DNA of 64,000 nt from Hydrogenophaga sp. PBL-H3. Lineage in GTDB: Bacteria > Pseudomonadota > Gammaproteobacteria > Burkholderiales > Burkholderiaceae_C. Location: the NCBI RefSeq assembly GCF_010104355.1, contig NZ_CP044972.1:1674001-1738000 (forward strand), given 5' to 3'. Position 1 is the first letter of the stretch, and each line of letters starts with the position of its first letter. This document shows positions 33,322-44,652 of the stretch, piece after piece. Below the pieces are notes generated by a model. That model searched no databases. It was not told where the DNA came from and was given only the letters and a program-made list of their open reading frames with translations. The position numbers and the translations under genes are program-made.

Positions 33322-34688
33322 ACGCCGATCAGATCCTCTCGCAGTTCCGCGCCAACGGCGTGCAGACCTGCTTCCACGGCCGCCACATCAACCCTCAGAT
33401 CTACGCCGACCTTGACGGTGGCAACTGGTCGCTGAAGGACTACGTGGCGCGAGGCGGTTACCAGGCCTTGCGCAAGGTGCTGGGCAAAGACGGCGCCGAG
33501 CCGGCCGGTGATCCACCGGTGGTGGGCATGACGCAAGACCAGGTGATTGCCACACTCAAGGAGTCGGCACTTCGCGGCCGTGGCGGTGCGGGATTCCCCA
33601 CCGGCTTGAAGTGGAGTTTCATGCCGCGCCAGTTCCCGGGTCAGAAGTACCTGGTGTGCAATTCCGATGAAGGCGAGCCGGGTACGTGCAAGGACCGCGA
33701 CATCCTGATGTACAACCCGCACATCGTGATCGAAGGCATGGCCATTGCCGCCTTCGCCATGGGCATCAGCGTGGGCTACAACTACATCCACGGCGAAATC
33801 TTCGAGGCCTACGACCGCTTTGAAGCCGCGCTGGAAGAAGCCCGCGCCGCCGGCCTGCTGGGCGACAATATTTTGGACAGCGGTTTCAGCTTCCAGCTGC
33901 ATGCGTTTCACGGCTTCGGTGCCTACATCTGCGGCGAAGAAACCGCCTTGCTCGAATCGCTCGAAGGCAAAAAAGGCCAGCCGCGTTTCAAGCCACCGTT
34001 TCCAGCCAGTTTCGGCCTCTACGGCAAGCCAACCACCATCAACAACACCGAGACCTTTGCCGCGGTGCCCTGGATCATCCGCAACGGTGGCGCGGCGTAT
34101 CTCGCCTGCGGCAAGCCCAACAACGGCGGCACCAAGATCTTCTCGGTGAGCGGTGATGTGGAGATGCCCGGCAACTACGAGGTGCCCATGGGCACGCCGT
34201 TCAGCAAGCTGCTGGAGCTCGCCGGTGGCGTGCGCAAAGGCCGCACGCTCAAGGCCGTGATCCCCGGTGGTTCGTCGTCGCCCGTGCTGCCCGCGTCCAT
34301 CATGATGGACTGCACCATGGACTACGACTCCATCGCCAAGGCCGGCTCCATGCTGGGCTCAGGCGCCGTGATCGTGATGGACGACAGCCGTTGCATGGTC
34401 GAGTCGCTCAAGCGCCTGTCCTACTTCTACATGCACGAGTCGTGTGGCCAGTGCACGCCCTGCCGCGAAGGCACGGGCTGGCTCTGGCGCATGGTCAGCC
34501 GCATCGACGAAGGCGAAGGTCGCCTGGCCGACATGGCGCTGCTGGACAACGTGGCCGAGAACATCATGGGCCGTACCATCTGCGCCCTGGGCGATGCGGC
34601 GGCCATGCCGGTGCGCGCCATGATCAAACATTTCCGGCACGAGTTCGAGGCCAAGATCAACGCAGCCAATGCTGCACAGGCTTCCTGA
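33318..34688 (+). CDS. nuoF: NADH-quinone oxidoreductase subunit F
   Basis: A 456-residue (51-kDa homologue) subunit that binds NADH, FMN and [4Fe-4S] cluster N3. The glycine-rich FMN/NADH site [13 protein letters not shown], the [17 protein letters not shown] motif and cluster ligands in [16 protein letters not shown] are all visible. It is the entry point for electrons from NADH. Confidence 0.98.
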   Translation: MNADQILSQFRANGVQTCFHGRHINPQIYADLDGGNWSLKDYVARGGYQALRKVLGKDGAEPAGDPPVVGMTQDQVIATLKESALRGRGGAGFPTGLKWSFMPRQFPGQKYLVCNSDEGEPGTCKDRDILMYNPHIVIEGMAIAAFAMGISVGYNYIHGEIFEAYDRFEAALEEARAAGLLGDNILDSGFSFQLHAFHGFGAYICGEETALLESLEGKKGQPRFKPPFPASFGLYGKPTTINNTETFAAVPWIIRNGGAAYLACGKPNNGGTKIFSVSGDVEMPGNYEVPMGTPFSKLLELAGGVRKGRTLKAVIPGGSSSPVLPASIMMDCTMDYDSIAKAGSMLGSGAVIVMDDSRCMVESLKRLSYFYMHESCGQCTPCREGTGWLWRMVSRIDEGEGRLADMALLDNVAENIMGRTICALGDAAAMPVRAMIKHFRHEFEAKINAANAAQAS

Positions 34689-34710
34689 GCAGCCGGACAC
34701 GAGAAACACC

Positions 34711-36843
34711 ATGGTTGAAATCGAACTCGACGGCAAGAAGGTGGAAGTGCCCCCGGGCAGCATGGTCATGCATGCGGCCGAAAAGGCCGGCACCTACATC
34801 CCGCACTTCTGCTATCACAAAAAACTGTCCATCGCAGCCAATTGCCGCATGTGCCTGGTCGATGTGGAAAAGGCGCCCAAGCCCATGCCGGCCTGCGCCA
34901 CGCCCGTCACGCAGGGCATGATCGTGCGCACCAAGAGCGACAAGGCGATCAAGGCCCAGCAGTCGGTGATGGAGTTCCTGCTCATCAACCACCCGCTGGA
35001 TTGCCCCATTTGCGACCAGGGCGGTGAGTGCCAGTTGCAGGATCTGGCCGTGGGTTACGGTGGCTCGGGTTCGCGCTACGAAGAAGAAAAACGCGTTGTC
35101 TTCCACAAGGACGTGGGCCCGCTCGTGTCCATGGAAGAGATGAGCCGTTGCATCCATTGCACCCGCTGCGTGCGTTTCGGCCAGGAAGTGGCTGGCGTGA
35201 TGGAGCTGGGGATGATCCACCGTGGCGAGCATTCCGAGATCACCACGGTGCTCGGTGACACAGTCGACTCCGAACTCTCGGGCAACATGATCGACATCTG
35301 TCCGGTCGGCGCGCTCACCAGCAAGCCGTTCCGCTACAGCGCCCGCACCTGGGAACTCTCGCGCCGCAAGAGCGTGAGCCCGCACGACAGCACCGGCGCC
35401 AACCTGATCGTCCAGGTGAAGAACCACAAGGTCATGCGCGTGGTGCCGCTGGAAAACGAAGCCGTCAACGAATGCTGGATCGCCGACCGCGACCGCTTCT
35501 CGTACGAAGCCGTCAACAGCGAAGACCGCCTGACCGCGCCCATGCTCAAACAGGGCGGCGAGTGGCACACGGTCGACTGGCAAACCGCGCTCGAGTACGT
35601 GGCCAATGGCTTGAAGCAGGTCAAGGCCGAGCACGGCGCTGGCGCCATCGGCCTGCTGGCCAGCCCGCACAGCACGCTGGAAGAGCTGGCACTGGCCGGC
35701 GCCTTGGTGCGAGGGCTGGGCAGCCAGAACATCGACATCCGCTTGCGCCACGCCGACTTTTCGAACGCAGCACCAGCCGGTGCGGCGCGCTGGCTCGGCC
35801 TGCCCGTCGCATCGCTCTCCACCCTGCAGCGCGTGCTGGTGGTGGGCGCCAACCTGCGCAAGGATCACCCGCTGTTCGCGCAGCGCATCCGCCAGGCAGT
35901 CCGCAAGGGTTGCCAGGTGAACGTGCTCGGCGCCGAGTCTCAAGACTGGGCCATGTCGGTGGAAAACACCGTGCTGTCCGACAGCCGCACATGGGTGTCC
36001 GCGCTGGCTGGTATCGCCGCTGCCGTGGCCGCCGAGAATGGTGCAGCTGCACCGGTCGCCGCGGACGTGACCGATGCGCATCGCGCAGTGGCGAAATCGC
36101 TGCTGGGTGGCGAACACAGGGCTGTGTTGCTTGGCAACGCCGCAGCACACCACGAGAAAGCGGCCAGCCTGCTGTCGCTGGCGAACTGGATCGCGCAGCA
36201 GACCGGCGCCAGCGTGGGCTACCTGAGCGAGAGCGCCAACACGGTAGGCGCGCAGCTCGTCAATGCATTGCCAGGGCAGGGCGGCTTGAACGCTGGTCAG
36301 ATGCTGGGCGGCTCGCTCAAGGCGCTGGTGCTGCTCAACACCGAACCAGCGCACGACAGCGCGGCTGGTGCAGTTGGCTTGGCGCCAGCCGGCATGGTCG
36401 TCACACTCAGCCCGTTCAAGACCAACCTCGACATCAGCGACGTGCTGCTGCCGATCGCTCCGTTCACCGAAACCTCTGGCTCCTTCGTGAACGCCGAAGG
36501 CCGGTTGCAGAGTTTCCACGCTGTGGTGCGCCCTTTGGGTGAAACGCGCCCTGCGTGGAAAGTGATCCGCGTGCTGGGCAATCTGCTCGGCCTGGCCGGC
36601 TTTGACGCCGACTCGTCGCAGGCCGTGTTGGCCAGTGCGTTGCCGGGTGTGGCGAGTGGCGCTGTTGTGGACGCCGCGCGCTTGAACAACGCCAGCGCCG
36701 CTCCGATCGACATGGTGCCCGCCAACGCCGAGCCCTGCGTCGCCGGCATCTATCAGCTCGATGGCCTCGTGCGCCGCGCCCCCGCGCTGCAGATGACGGC
36801 CGACGCCCGCGCAACCCTGATCGCCGACGAGGTGCTCGCATGA
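34711..36843 (+). CDS. nuoG: NADH-quinone oxidoreductase subunit G
   Basis: A 710-residue (75-kDa homologue) subunit carrying several iron-sulfur clusters. It has an N-terminal ferredoxin-like domain ([20 protein letters not shown]), the [14 protein letters not shown] region, the [11 protein letters not shown] cluster and [11 protein letters not shown], followed by a molybdopterin-oxidoreductase-like domain without molybdenum. The [16 protein letters not shown] start at 34711 is preferred over an in-frame extension into nuoF. Its stop overlaps nuoH (ATGA). Confidence 0.97.
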   Translation: MVEIELDGKKVEVPPGSMVMHAAEKAGTYIPHFCYHKKLSIAANCRMCLVDVEKAPKPMPACATPVTQGMIVRTKSDKAIKAQQSVMEFLLINHPLDCPICDQGGECQLQDLAVGYGGSGSRYEEEKRVVFHKDVGPLVSMEEMSRCIHCTRCVRFGQEVAGVMELGMIHRGEHSEITTVLGDTVDSELSGNMIDICPVGALTSKPFRYSARTWELSRRKSVSPHDSTGANLIVQVKNHKVMRVVPLENEAVNECWIADRDRFSYEAVNSEDRLTAPMLKQGGEWHTVDWQTALEYVANGLKQVKAEHGAGAIGLLASPHSTLEELALAGALVRGLGSQNIDIRLRHADFSNAAPAGAARWLGLPVASLSTLQRVLVVGANLRKDHPLFAQRIRQAVRKGCQVNVLGAESQDWAMSVENTVLSDSRTWVSALAGIAAAVAAENGAAAPVAADVTDAHRAVAKSLLGGEHRAVLLGNAAAHHEKAASLLSLANWIAQQTGASVGYLSESANTVGAQLVNALPGQGGLNAGQMLGGSLKALVLLNTEPAHDSAAGAVGLAPAGMVVTLSPFKTNLDISDVLLPIAPFTETSGSFVNAEGRLQSFHAVVRPLGETRPAWKVIRVLGNLLGLAGFDADSSQAVLASALPGVASGAVVDAARLNNASAAPIDMVPANAEPCVAGIYQLDGLVRRAPALQMTADARATLIADEVLA

Positions 36844-37922
36844 TCGACGCGATGTACAACGGCGGCCTGGGCCTGATCGCCGCTCCCTGGTGGACATCAG
36901 CCGCCTGGCCGGTCATCTGGAACCTGATCAAGATCGTGGCAGTGCTGGCGCCGTTGATGGGCGCCGTGGCCTACCTCACGCTGTGGGAGCGCAAGCTGCT
37001 CGGCTGGATCCAGGTGCGCCACGGACCCAACCGCGTCGGCCCCTTCGGTTTGCTGCAGCCGATTGCCGATGCGCTCAAGCTGTTGACCAAAGAGCTGATC
37101 CGCCCAAGTGCTGCGAGTAACGGCTTGTTCCGCCTCGGCCCCATCATGGCCATCATGCCGGCGCTCGCCGCGTGGGTGGCGGTTCCCTTCGGCCCCGAGG
37201 CGGTGCTCGCCAACGTGAACGCCGGTCTGTTGGTGATCCTGGCGATCACCTCGATCGAGGTGTATGGCGTGATCATCGCGGGCTGGGCATCCAACTCGAA
37301 ATACGCCTTCCTTGGTGCGCTGCGCGCGTCCGCCCAGATGGTGAGCTACGAGATTGCCATCGGCTTCTGTTTCCTGGTGGTCGTCATGGTCTCGGGCAGC
37401 CTGAACCTGGTTGACATCGTGAACTCGCAAGCGCGCGGCATGGCCGCTTCTGAAGGCCTCAATTTCCTGTCGTGGAACTGGCTGCCGCTGCTGCCCATTT
37501 TCTTCGTCTACCTCATCTCGGGTGTGGCCGAAACCAACCGCCACCCGTTCGACGTGGTTGAGGGCGAGGCCGAGATCGTGGCCGGTCACATGGTCGAGTA
37601 CTCGGGCATGGGCTTTGCCATCTTCTTCCTGGCCGAATACGCCAGCATGTGGCTGATCTCGGTGCTGGCGGTGCTGATGTTCCTGGGCGGCTGGTTGCCA
37701 CCCATCGACAGCGCGCTGTTCAACTGGATCCCCGGCTGGATCTGGCTCGGCCTGAAGACCTTCCTCGTGGTGTCCATGTTCATCTGGATCCGCGCCACCT
37801 TTCCGCGCTTCCGCTACGACCAGATCATGCGTCTGGGCTGGAAGATCTTCATTCCCGTCACGCTCATCTACCTGCTGCTCGTCGGCGGCCTGATGCAGAC
37901 GTCGTGGAACCTCTGGAAATAA
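36840..37922 (+). CDS. nuoH: NADH-quinone oxidoreductase subunit H
   Basis: A 360-residue, eight-helix membrane subunit (ND1 homologue) that joins the peripheral and membrane arms and helps form the quinone channel. The diagnostic loops [20 protein letters not shown] and [20 protein letters not shown] are present. It overlaps nuoG by four bases and is followed by nuoI after 14 bases. Confidence 0.98.
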   Translation: MIDAMYNGGLGLIAAPWWTSAAWPVIWNLIKIVAVLAPLMGAVAYLTLWERKLLGWIQVRHGPNRVGPFGLLQPIADALKLLTKELIRPSAASNGLFRLGPIMAIMPALAAWVAVPFGPEAVLANVNAGLLVILAITSIEVYGVIIAGWASNSKYAFLGALRASAQMVSYEIAIGFCFLVVVMVSGSLNLVDIVNSQARGMAASEGLNFLSWNWLPLLPIFFVYLISGVAETNRHPFDVVEGEAEIVAGHMVEYSGMGFAIFFLAEYASMWLISVLAVLMFLGGWLPPIDSALFNWIPGWIWLGLKTFLVVSMFIWIRATFPRFRYDQIMRLGWKIFIPVTLIYLLLVGGLMQTSWNLWK

Positions 37923-37936
37923 GAGGGCGATTGACC

Positions 37937-38473
37937 ATGTCCACCTTCACCGCCAACCCCGTCGCATCCCCTGCGGTCGTGGCGCCGTTTTCCTTCCGCG
38001 ACTTCCTCAACAGCTTCCTGCTGGTGGAGTTGTTCAAGGGCATGGCCCTGACCGGTCGTTACGCCTTCAAGCGCAAGATCACGGTGCAGTTCCCCGAGGA
38101 AAAGACGCCTCTGTCGCCGCGCTTCCGTGGCCTGCATGCCCTGCGCCGCTATGAGAACGGCGAAGAGCGCTGCATCGCCTGCAAGTTGTGCGAAGCGGTC
38201 TGCCCGGCGATGGCGATCACCATCGAATCCGATGTGCGCGACGATGGCTCCCGCCGTACGACGCGCTACGACATCGACTTGACCAAGTGCATCTTTTGCG
38301 GCTTCTGTGAGGAGAGTTGCCCGGTCGACTCCATCGTCGAGACCCACATCTTCGAATACCACGGCGAGAAGCGTGGAGACCTGTACTTCACCAAAGAGAT
38401 GCTGCTGGCCGTGGGCGACCGCTACGAGACCGAGATTGCCGCTGCCCGGGCTGCCGACGCCCCTTACCGCTGA
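37937..38473 (+). CDS. nuoI: NADH-quinone oxidoreductase subunit I
   Basis: A 178-residue ferredoxin-like subunit (23-kDa homologue, TYKY) with two [4Fe-4S] clusters, N6a and N6b. The two ligand sets are [12 protein letters not shown] and [12 protein letters not shown], separated by about 35 residues. It carries electrons from NuoG to NuoB. The N-terminal 15 residues are a low-complexity Ala/Val extension. The ATG at 37937 follows nuoH closely. Confidence 0.98.
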   Translation: MSTFTANPVASPAVVAPFSFRDFLNSFLLVELFKGMALTGRYAFKRKITVQFPEEKTPLSPRFRGLHALRRYENGEERCIACKLCEAVCPAMAITIESDVRDDGSRRTTRYDIDLTKCIFCGFCEESCPVDSIVETHIFEYHGEKRGDLYFTKEMLLAVGDRYETEIAAARAADAPYR

Positions 38474-38530
38474 TCCATTGCGATCCCGGGCCCACACCGA
38501 TACCGGAAAAGACGACACAAGAACAACGCC

Positions 38531-39187
38531 ATGGATTACCAGACCGGCTTTTTTTACCTCTTCGCCGCGGTGCTGCTGTTCGCAGCTTTCCGCGTCGTCA
38601 CCGCGCGCAACCCGGTGCATGCCGTGCTGTTCCTGATGCTGGCATTCTCTCAGGCGTCTGCACTGTGGTTGCTGCTCAAGGCCGAATTCCTTGGCATCAC
38701 GCTGGTGCTGGTGTATCTGGGTGCGGTGATGGTTTTGTTCTTGTTCGTCGTGATGATGCTCGACATCAACATGGACAGCGTGCGCAAGGGATTCTGGAAA
38801 CACTTTCCGCTGGCCGCCATCCTGGGCGGTCTGGTGGCGGCCGAACTGATCGCCGTGTTGTTTGCCGGCTTCCCGAGCCTGGCCACCAACCCCGACGCGG
38901 CTGGTGCCGGCATCAACGCCGCCGGGTATTCCAACACCCGTGAACTCGGCCTGCTGCTGTATTCCGAATACCTGTACCCGATCGAAGTGGCTGCTGTGAT
39001 CCTGCTGGTAGCCATGATTGCCGCCATTGCGCTCACCCTGCGCCAGCGCAAGGACAGCAAGGCCATCAACCCCGGGCTGCAAGTGCATGTGCGCGCCAGC
39101 GACCGGTTGGTGGTGCTGCCCATGTCCGCCACACAAAAAGCTGCGCCCGAGGCGCCCGCCAGCACCGCCGAGGAGGGCAAGGCATGA
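38531..39187 (+). CDS. nuoJ: NADH-quinone oxidoreductase subunit J
   Basis: A 218-residue membrane subunit (ND6 homologue) with five predicted helices. The conserved helix region [20 protein letters not shown] lies near residue 60. The C-terminal 45 residues form a soluble Ala/Pro/Glu-rich tail. Its stop overlaps nuoK as ATGA. NuoJ is part of the proton-coupling relay next to NuoK and NuoA. Confidence 0.96.
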   Translation: MDYQTGFFYLFAAVLLFAAFRVVTARNPVHAVLFLMLAFSQASALWLLLKAEFLGITLVLVYLGAVMVLFLFVVMMLDINMDSVRKGFWKHFPLAAILGGLVAAELIAVLFAGFPSLATNPDAAGAGINAAGYSNTRELGLLLYSEYLYPIEVAAVILLVAMIAAIALTLRQRKDSKAINPGLQVHVRASDRLVVLPMSATQKAAPEAPASTAEEGKA

Positions 39188-39501
39188 ATTTCACCAGCCT
39201 GACACTGGGTCACTTCCTTTCCGTGGGGGCGATCCTGTTCGCCTTGTCGGTGGTGGGCATCTTCCTCAACCGCAAAAACCTGATCGTGCTGCTCATGGCC
39301 ATCGAGCTGATGCTGCTCGCGGTGAACATGAACTTCGTGGCCTTCTCGCACTTCCTGGGTGACATGCACGGGCAGGTGTTCGTGTTCTTCATCCTGACCG
39401 TGGCCGCCGCCGAATCAGCGATCGGCCTGGCCATCCTCGTGCTGCTGTTCCGCAACAAGAACTCGATCAGCGTCGAAGAGCTGAACACGCTCAAAGGCTG
39501 A
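39184..39501 (+). CDS. nuoK: NADH-quinone oxidoreductase subunit K
   Basis: A 105-residue, three-helix membrane subunit (ND4L homologue). Conserved glutamates used in proton transfer lie in [20 protein letters not shown] and the later [16 protein letters not shown]. Length is standard. It is coupled to nuoJ by overlapping stop and start codons. Confidence 0.97.
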   Translation: MNFTSLTLGHFLSVGAILFALSVVGIFLNRKNLIVLLMAIELMLLAVNMNFVAFSHFLGDMHGQVFVFFILTVAAAESAIGLAILVLLFRNKNSISVEELNTLKG

Positions 39502-39526
39502 GCACCAGCCCCAAGACAAGAACACC

Positions 39527-41563
39527 ATGAGTACAACCCTCTCTGCCAGCACCCTGCTCGCTGTCCCCATGGCGCCGCTGATCGGCGCGGCCCTGGCCGG
39601 CATTCTGGGCACCACTTTCGGTGGCAACGTCATCGGTCGCCGCGCCTCGCACACGCTCACCATCCTGGGCGTGTTGGTCGCTTTCATCCTCTCGGCCATG
39701 ACGCTCAAGAGCGTGGCCATGGACGGCGCGCGCTTCAACGAGACCCTCTACACCTGGATGGTGGTCGGTGGTCTCAAGATGGAAATCGGCTTCCTGGTCG
39801 ACGGACTCACCGCCATGATGATGGTGGTCGTCACTTTCGTCTCGCTCATGGTGCACCTCTACACCATCGGCTACATGGAAGAAGACGAGGGCTACAACCG
39901 CTTCTTCGCCTACATCTCGCTGTTCACCTTCTCCATGCTCATGCTGGTGATGAGCAACAACCTGCTGCAGCTGTTCTTCGGCTGGGAAGCGGTGGGCCTG
40001 GTGTCGTACCTGCTGATCGGCTTCTGGTTCAACAAGCCCACAGCGATCTTCGCCAACATGAAGGCTTTCCTGGTCAACCGCGTGGGTGACTTCGGCTTCA
40101 TTCTCGGCATCGGCCTGATCGTTGCCTACGCTGGCACGCTCAACTACACCGAGGTGTTTGCCAGGGCGCCCCAGCTCGGCACGCTGGGTTTTCCCGGCAC
40201 AGACTGGCTGCTGATCACCGTCATCTGCATCTGTCTGTTCATCGGCGCCATGGGCAAAAGCGCGCAGTTCCCGCTGCACGTGTGGCTGCCAGACTCCATG
40301 GAAGGCCCCACGCCCATCTCGGCGCTGATCCACGCCGCCACCATGGTCACGGCCGGCATCTTCATGGTGGCGCGCATGTCGCCGCTGTTCGAGCTGTCGG
40401 ACACGGCGCTGAACTTCATCATGGTGATCGGTGCCATCACGGCGCTGTTCATGGGCTTCCTGGGCATCATCCAGAACGACATCAAGCGCATCGTCGCCTA
40501 CTCCACGCTCTCGCAGCTGGGCTACATGACGGTGGCGCTCGGCGCGTCGGCCTACTCGGTGGCGGTGTTCCACCTCATGACCCACGCGTTTTTCAAGGCG
40601 CTCCTGTTCCTGGCTGCTGGCTCGGTGATCATGGGTCTGCACCACAACCAGGACATCCGCTGGATGGGCGCCGTGCGCAAGTACATGCCCATCACCTGGA
40701 TCACCTCGTTGCTGGGCACGCTGGCCCTTATCGGCACACCGCTGTTCTCGGGCTTCTACTCCAAGGACAGCATCATCGAGGCGGTGCACTTCAGCAACCT
40801 GCCGGCCTCGGGCTTCGCTTACTTTGCGGTGCTGGCCGGTGTGTTCGTCACCTCGTTCTATTCGTTCCGCCTGTACTTCCTGGTTTTCCACGGACAAGAG
40901 CGCTACGACCAGAACCCCGACGCCCACGACGACGACCATGGACACCACGATGACCACGGGCATGGCCACGGCCATGACGCCAAGCCGCATGAGTCGCCCT
41001 GGGTGGTGACGGTGCCGCTGGTGCTGCTGGCCATTCCGTCGGTGGTGATCGGATTCATGACGATCCAGCCGATGTTGTTCGGTGGCTTCTTCAAGGACGC
41101 GATTTTCATCAATGCCGCGGCCCATCCCGCCATGGCGACGTTCGCCGAAGAGTTCCATGGCGCCCTGTCCATGGCCGCGCATTCGCTCTACACCCCACCG
41201 CTCTACCTCGCCCTGGCCGGTGCCGTGAGCGCCTGGTACATGTACCTCATCAACCCTGCAGTGCCGGCCGCCATCGGCCGCGCCCTGCGTCCGCTGGTGG
41301 TGATTTTGGAGAACAAGTACTACATGGACTGGTTCAACGAGAACGTGCTTGCCAAAGGCGCACGCGGTCTGGGCATCGGTTTGTGGAAGGGTGGCGATCG
41401 GGGTGTGATCGAAGGTGGTGTGGTCAACGCCAGCTGGAAGCTGGTGGGTCTGGTCTCCGGCGTGGTGCGCCGCGCGCAGACCGGCTACCTGTACCACTAC
41501 GCGCTGATGATGATCGTGGGTGTGCTGCTGTTCATGACGTACTTCGTCTGGCTCGCCAAATAA
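39527..41563 (+). CDS. nuoL: NADH-quinone oxidoreductase subunit L
   Basis: A 678-residue antiporter-like membrane subunit (ND5 homologue), the distal proton pump of complex I. The antiporter core has FFGWEAVGLVSYLLIGFW with the conserved Glu, HVWLPDSMEGPTPISALIHA and KRIVAYSTLSQLGYM with the key Lys. The long C-terminal part includes the lateral helix that clamps the membrane arm. Residues about 465-489 form an unusual His/Asp-rich loop (HDDDHGHHDDHGHGHGH) between two helices, possibly metal-binding. Confidence 0.98.
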   Translation: MSTTLSASTLLAVPMAPLIGAALAGILGTTFGGNVIGRRASHTLTILGVLVAFILSAMTLKSVAMDGARFNETLYTWMVVGGLKMEIGFLVDGLTAMMMVVVTFVSLMVHLYTIGYMEEDEGYNRFFAYISLFTFSMLMLVMSNNLLQLFFGWEAVGLVSYLLIGFWFNKPTAIFANMKAFLVNRVGDFGFILGIGLIVAYAGTLNYTEVFARAPQLGTLGFPGTDWLLITVICICLFIGAMGKSAQFPLHVWLPDSMEGPTPISALIHAATMVTAGIFMVARMSPLFELSDTALNFIMVIGAITALFMGFLGIIQNDIKRIVAYSTLSQLGYMTVALGASAYSVAVFHLMTHAFFKALLFLAAGSVIMGLHHNQDIRWMGAVRKYMPITWITSLLGTLALIGTPLFSGFYSKDSIIEAVHFSNLPASGFAYFAVLAGVFVTSFYSFRLYFLVFHGQERYDQNPDAHDDDHGHHDDHGHGHGHDAKPHESPWVVTVPLVLLAIPSVVIGFMTIQPMLFGGFFKDAIFINAAAHPAMATFAEEFHGALSMAAHSLYTPPLYLALAGAVSAWYMYLINPAVPAAIGRALRPLVVILENKYYMDWFNENVLAKGARGLGIGLWKGGDRGVIEGGVVNASWKLVGLVSGVVRRAQTGYLYHYALMMIVGVLLFMTYFVWLAK

Positions 41564-41584
41564 AACAAGAGGAAGAAGAACATC

Positions 41585-43063
41585 ATGGGTTTGCTGAGCC
41601 TTGCCATCTGGACGCCCATCGCTTTTGGCGTCGTGCTGCTGGCCCTGGGCCGCGACGACCAGGCACCCATGGTGCGCTGGGTCGCGCTCGTGGGTGCGGT
41701 GGTGGGCCTGGCGGTCACGGTGCCGCTCTACACCGGTTTCAAGCTCGGCACGGCCGCGCTGCAGTTCGTTGAAAAAGCCCCCTGGATTCAGAACTTCAAC
41801 ATCCACTACCACCTGGGCGTGGACGGCATCTCGTTGTGGCTGATCCTGCTCACCGCGTTCATAAACGTGGTAGTCATCATCGCCAGCTGGGAGTCGATCA
41901 CGACGCGCGTGAACCAGTACATGGGCGCCTTCCTGATCCTCTCGGGCCTGATGATCGGCGTGTTCAGCGCGCAGGACGCGATGCTGTTCTACGTGTTTTT
42001 CGAAGCCACGTTGATTCCGATGTACTTGATCATCGGCATCTGGGGCGGCCCGAACAAGATCTACGCAGCCTTCAAGTTCTTCTTGTACACCTTGCTCGGC
42101 TCGTTGCTGATGCTGGTGGCGCTGATCTACCTGTACACCGTGTCCGGTGGCAGCTTCGCCCTGGCCGACTGGTACAAGCTGCCCTTGAGCGGTACCGCGC
42201 AGACCTTGCTGTTCTTCGCCTTCTTCGCAGCGTTTGCCGTGAAGGTGCCGATGTGGCCCGTGCACACCTGGCTGCCCGACGTGCACGTCGAAGCCCCCAC
42301 CGGTGGCTCGGCCGTGCTGGCGGCGATCATGCTCAAGCTCGGTGCCTACGGTTTCCTGCGTTTCTCGCTGCCCGTCCTGCCCGATGCCTCGCACCAATGG
42401 GCCTGGCTCATGATTGGGCTCTCGCTGATCGCGGTGATCTATGTGGGTCTGGTGGCCATGGTGCAGCAGGACATGAAAAAGCTGGTGGCCTACTCGTCGG
42501 TTGCCCACATGGGTTTCGTCACGCTCGGCTTCTTCGTCTTCAGCGACCTCGGCGTGTCTGGTGGCATCGTGCAGATGATCGCGCACGGTTTTGTGTCGGC
42601 CGCCATGTTCCTGGGCATCGGTGTGCTGTACGACCGCGTGCACTCGCGTGAGATCGCCGACTACGGCGGCGTGGTCAACACCATGCCCAAGTTTGCTGCG
42701 TTCGCGCTGCTGTTCACCATGGCCAACTGCGGCTTGCCAGGCACGGCCGGCTTCGTGGGCGAGTGGATGGTGATCCTGGCGGCCGTGAAGGCCAATTTCT
42801 GGATCGGCCTGCTCGCTGCGTCAGCCCTGATCTTCGGCGCTGCTTATTCGCTCTGGATGTACAAGCGCGTGTACCTGGGCGCCGCGGGCAACGACAACGT
42901 GAAGGCCCTGATCGACCTCAACCCGCGTGAATTCCTCGTGATGGCGGTGCTTGCGGTGGCGGTGCTCTTCATGGGCGTGTACCCCAAGCCTTTCACCGAC
43001 GTCATGGACGCCTCCGTGGCGGACTTGCTGCGCCACGTGGCTGTTTCCAAGCTGCCCCAGTGA
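41585..43063 (+). CDS. nuoM: NADH-quinone oxidoreductase subunit M
   Basis: A 492-residue antiporter-like subunit (ND4 homologue) with about 14 helices. Conserved proton-channel features include LFYVFFEATLIPMYLIIGIW with the essential Glu, HTWLPDVHVEAPTGGSAVLA and KKLVAYSSVAHMGFVTLG. It follows nuoL by 21 bases and precedes nuoN by 34 bases. Confidence 0.98.
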   Translation: MGLLSLAIWTPIAFGVVLLALGRDDQAPMVRWVALVGAVVGLAVTVPLYTGFKLGTAALQFVEKAPWIQNFNIHYHLGVDGISLWLILLTAFINVVVIIASWESITTRVNQYMGAFLILSGLMIGVFSAQDAMLFYVFFEATLIPMYLIIGIWGGPNKIYAAFKFFLYTLLGSLLMLVALIYLYTVSGGSFALADWYKLPLSGTAQTLLFFAFFAAFAVKVPMWPVHTWLPDVHVEAPTGGSAVLAAIMLKLGAYGFLRFSLPVLPDASHQWAWLMIGLSLIAVIYVGLVAMVQQDMKKLVAYSSVAHMGFVTLGFFVFSDLGVSGGIVQMIAHGFVSAAMFLGIGVLYDRVHSREIADYGGVVNTMPKFAAFALLFTMANCGLPGTAGFVGEWMVILAAVKANFWIGLLAASALIFGAAYSLWMYKRVYLGAAGNDNVKALIDLNPREFLVMAVLAVAVLFMGVYPKPFTDVMDASVADLLRHVAVSKLPQ

Positions 43064-43097
43064 ACCACGGCCGTCACACGACACAAGAGAACGAACA

Positions 43098-44594
43098 ATG
43101 ATTGACAAGCTCAGCTGGGTCGCGGCCTACCCTGAAATCCTCCTGCTGACGATGGCCTGCGTGATCGCGCTGGCCGATCTGACGGTGAAGTCGCCCCTGC
43201 GCGGCGCCACCTACGCACTGACCTTGCTCTCGCTCGGCGCGGTGGCGTTCTTGCTTGGCATGGCGGCCGTCTCGGGCACGACCACGCTGGGCTTCGGCGG
43301 CATGATCGTCAGCGACCCCATGGGCAACTGGCTCAAGTGTTTTGCCACCATTGCCATGATGGTCACGCTGGTCTATGGCCGCGGCTACGCCGGCCAGCGC
43401 GACATGTTGCGCGGCGGCGAGATGTTCACCCTGTCCATGTTTGCGTTGCTGGGCATGTTCGTCATGATCTCGGGCCACAACTTCCTGGTGATCTACCTCG
43501 GCCTTGAACTGCTCACGCTGTCCAGCTATGCCCTGGTGGCGCTGCGCCGCGACGACGTTCAGGCCACCGAGGCAGCCATGAAGTACTTCGTGCTCGGCGC
43601 ACTCGCCAGCGGTTTCCTGCTCTACGGCCTGTCGATGGTGTACGGCGCCACCGGATCGCTGGATCTGGCCGAGGTGATGAAGTCCATCGCGGGCGGCGAG
43701 GCCACGCTCAAGGGTTCTGCCCAGGTGCTCACGCTGGGCCTGGTGTTCGTGGTCGCCGGTCTGGCCTTCAAACTCGGCGTGGTGCCTTTCCACATGTGGG
43801 TTCCTGACGTGTACCAGGGTGCCCCCACCGCCATCACCCTCATGATCGGTGGCGCGCCCAAGCTTGCTGCATTTGCCATCGTCATCCGCCTGCTGGTCGA
43901 AGGTCTGCAGCCACTGGCTTTCGACTGGCAGCAGATGCTCGCGGTGCTGGCTGTCATGTCGTTGCTGGTGGGCAACTTCGCCGCCATCGCGCAGACCAAC
44001 CTCAAGCGCATGCTGGCGTTTTCCACCATCGCGCAGATGGGCTTCATGCTGTTGGGCTTGCTCGCCGGCGTGGTGAATGGCGACACAGGCAACATGGCCA
44101 ATGCCTACGGCTCGTCGATGTTCTACGTCATCACCTATGTGCTGACCACGCTGGGCACCTTCGGTGTGATTCTGCTGCTGTCGCGCAGCGGTTTCGAGTC
44201 GGAAAACATCAGCGATCTGGCCGGCCTGAACCAGCGCAGTCCGCTGTACGCCGGCGTCATGGCCATCTGCATGTTCTCGCTCGCCGGCGTGCCACCGCTG
44301 GTGGGTTTCTACGCCAAGCTGTCCGTGCTGCAGGCGCTGCTGGCTTCCAGTGGTGCGTTCTACGTGGGCTTGGCGGTCTTCGCAGTGATCATGTCGCTGA
44401 TCGGTGCTTTCTACTACCTGCGCCTGGTCAAGGTCATGTACTTCGATGCGCCCGCGCAGACCGCCGGCATCGAAGCTGGCCTGGATGCCCGCTCGGTGCT
44501 CTCGATCAACGGTGCACTGGTGTTGCTGCTGGGTATCCTGCCTGGTGGCCTCATGAGTTTGTGTGCCCGCGCCGTGGCTTCGTTGTTCGCCTGA
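43098..44594 (+). CDS. nuoN: NADH-quinone oxidoreductase subunit N
   Basis: A 498-residue antiporter-like subunit (ND2 homologue), the third pump module. It shows LVIYLGLELLTLSSYALVAL with the conserved Glu, FHMWVPDVYQGAPTAITLMI and KRMLAFSTIAQMGFMLLG. The ATG at 43098 (MIDKLSWVAAYPEILLLTMA) is the first start after nuoM. It is the last canonical complex I gene, but three further genes follow in the same direction with short gaps. Confidence 0.97.
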   Translation: MIDKLSWVAAYPEILLLTMACVIALADLTVKSPLRGATYALTLLSLGAVAFLLGMAAVSGTTTLGFGGMIVSDPMGNWLKCFATIAMMVTLVYGRGYAGQRDMLRGGEMFTLSMFALLGMFVMISGHNFLVIYLGLELLTLSSYALVALRRDDVQATEAAMKYFVLGALASGFLLYGLSMVYGATGSLDLAEVMKSIAGGEATLKGSAQVLTLGLVFVVAGLAFKLGVVPFHMWVPDVYQGAPTAITLMIGGAPKLAAFAIVIRLLVEGLQPLAFDWQQMLAVLAVMSLLVGNFAAIAQTNLKRMLAFSTIAQMGFMLLGLLAGVVNGDTGNMANAYGSSMFYVITYVLTTLGTFGVILLLSRSGFESENISDLAGLNQRSPLYAGVMAICMFSLAGVPPLVGFYAKLSVLQALLASSGAFYVGLAVFAVIMSLIGAFYYLRLVKVMYFDAPAQTAGIEAGLDARSVLSINGALVLLLGILPGGLMSLCARAVASLFA

Positions 44595-44652
44595 CCGCTT
44601 TGCCGCTGCCTCCGGTGAACTTGGCCGGCGCAGCCGGCTCACACTTTTCACC

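Noticed and set aside
39491..42643. A very long open frame on the minus strand, antisense to nuoL-nuoM.
   Set aside because: It exists because GC-rich coding DNA has few stops in the opposite frame. Its translation is His/Gln/Arg/Glu-rich without any domain, while the plus strand encodes clear complex I subunits.
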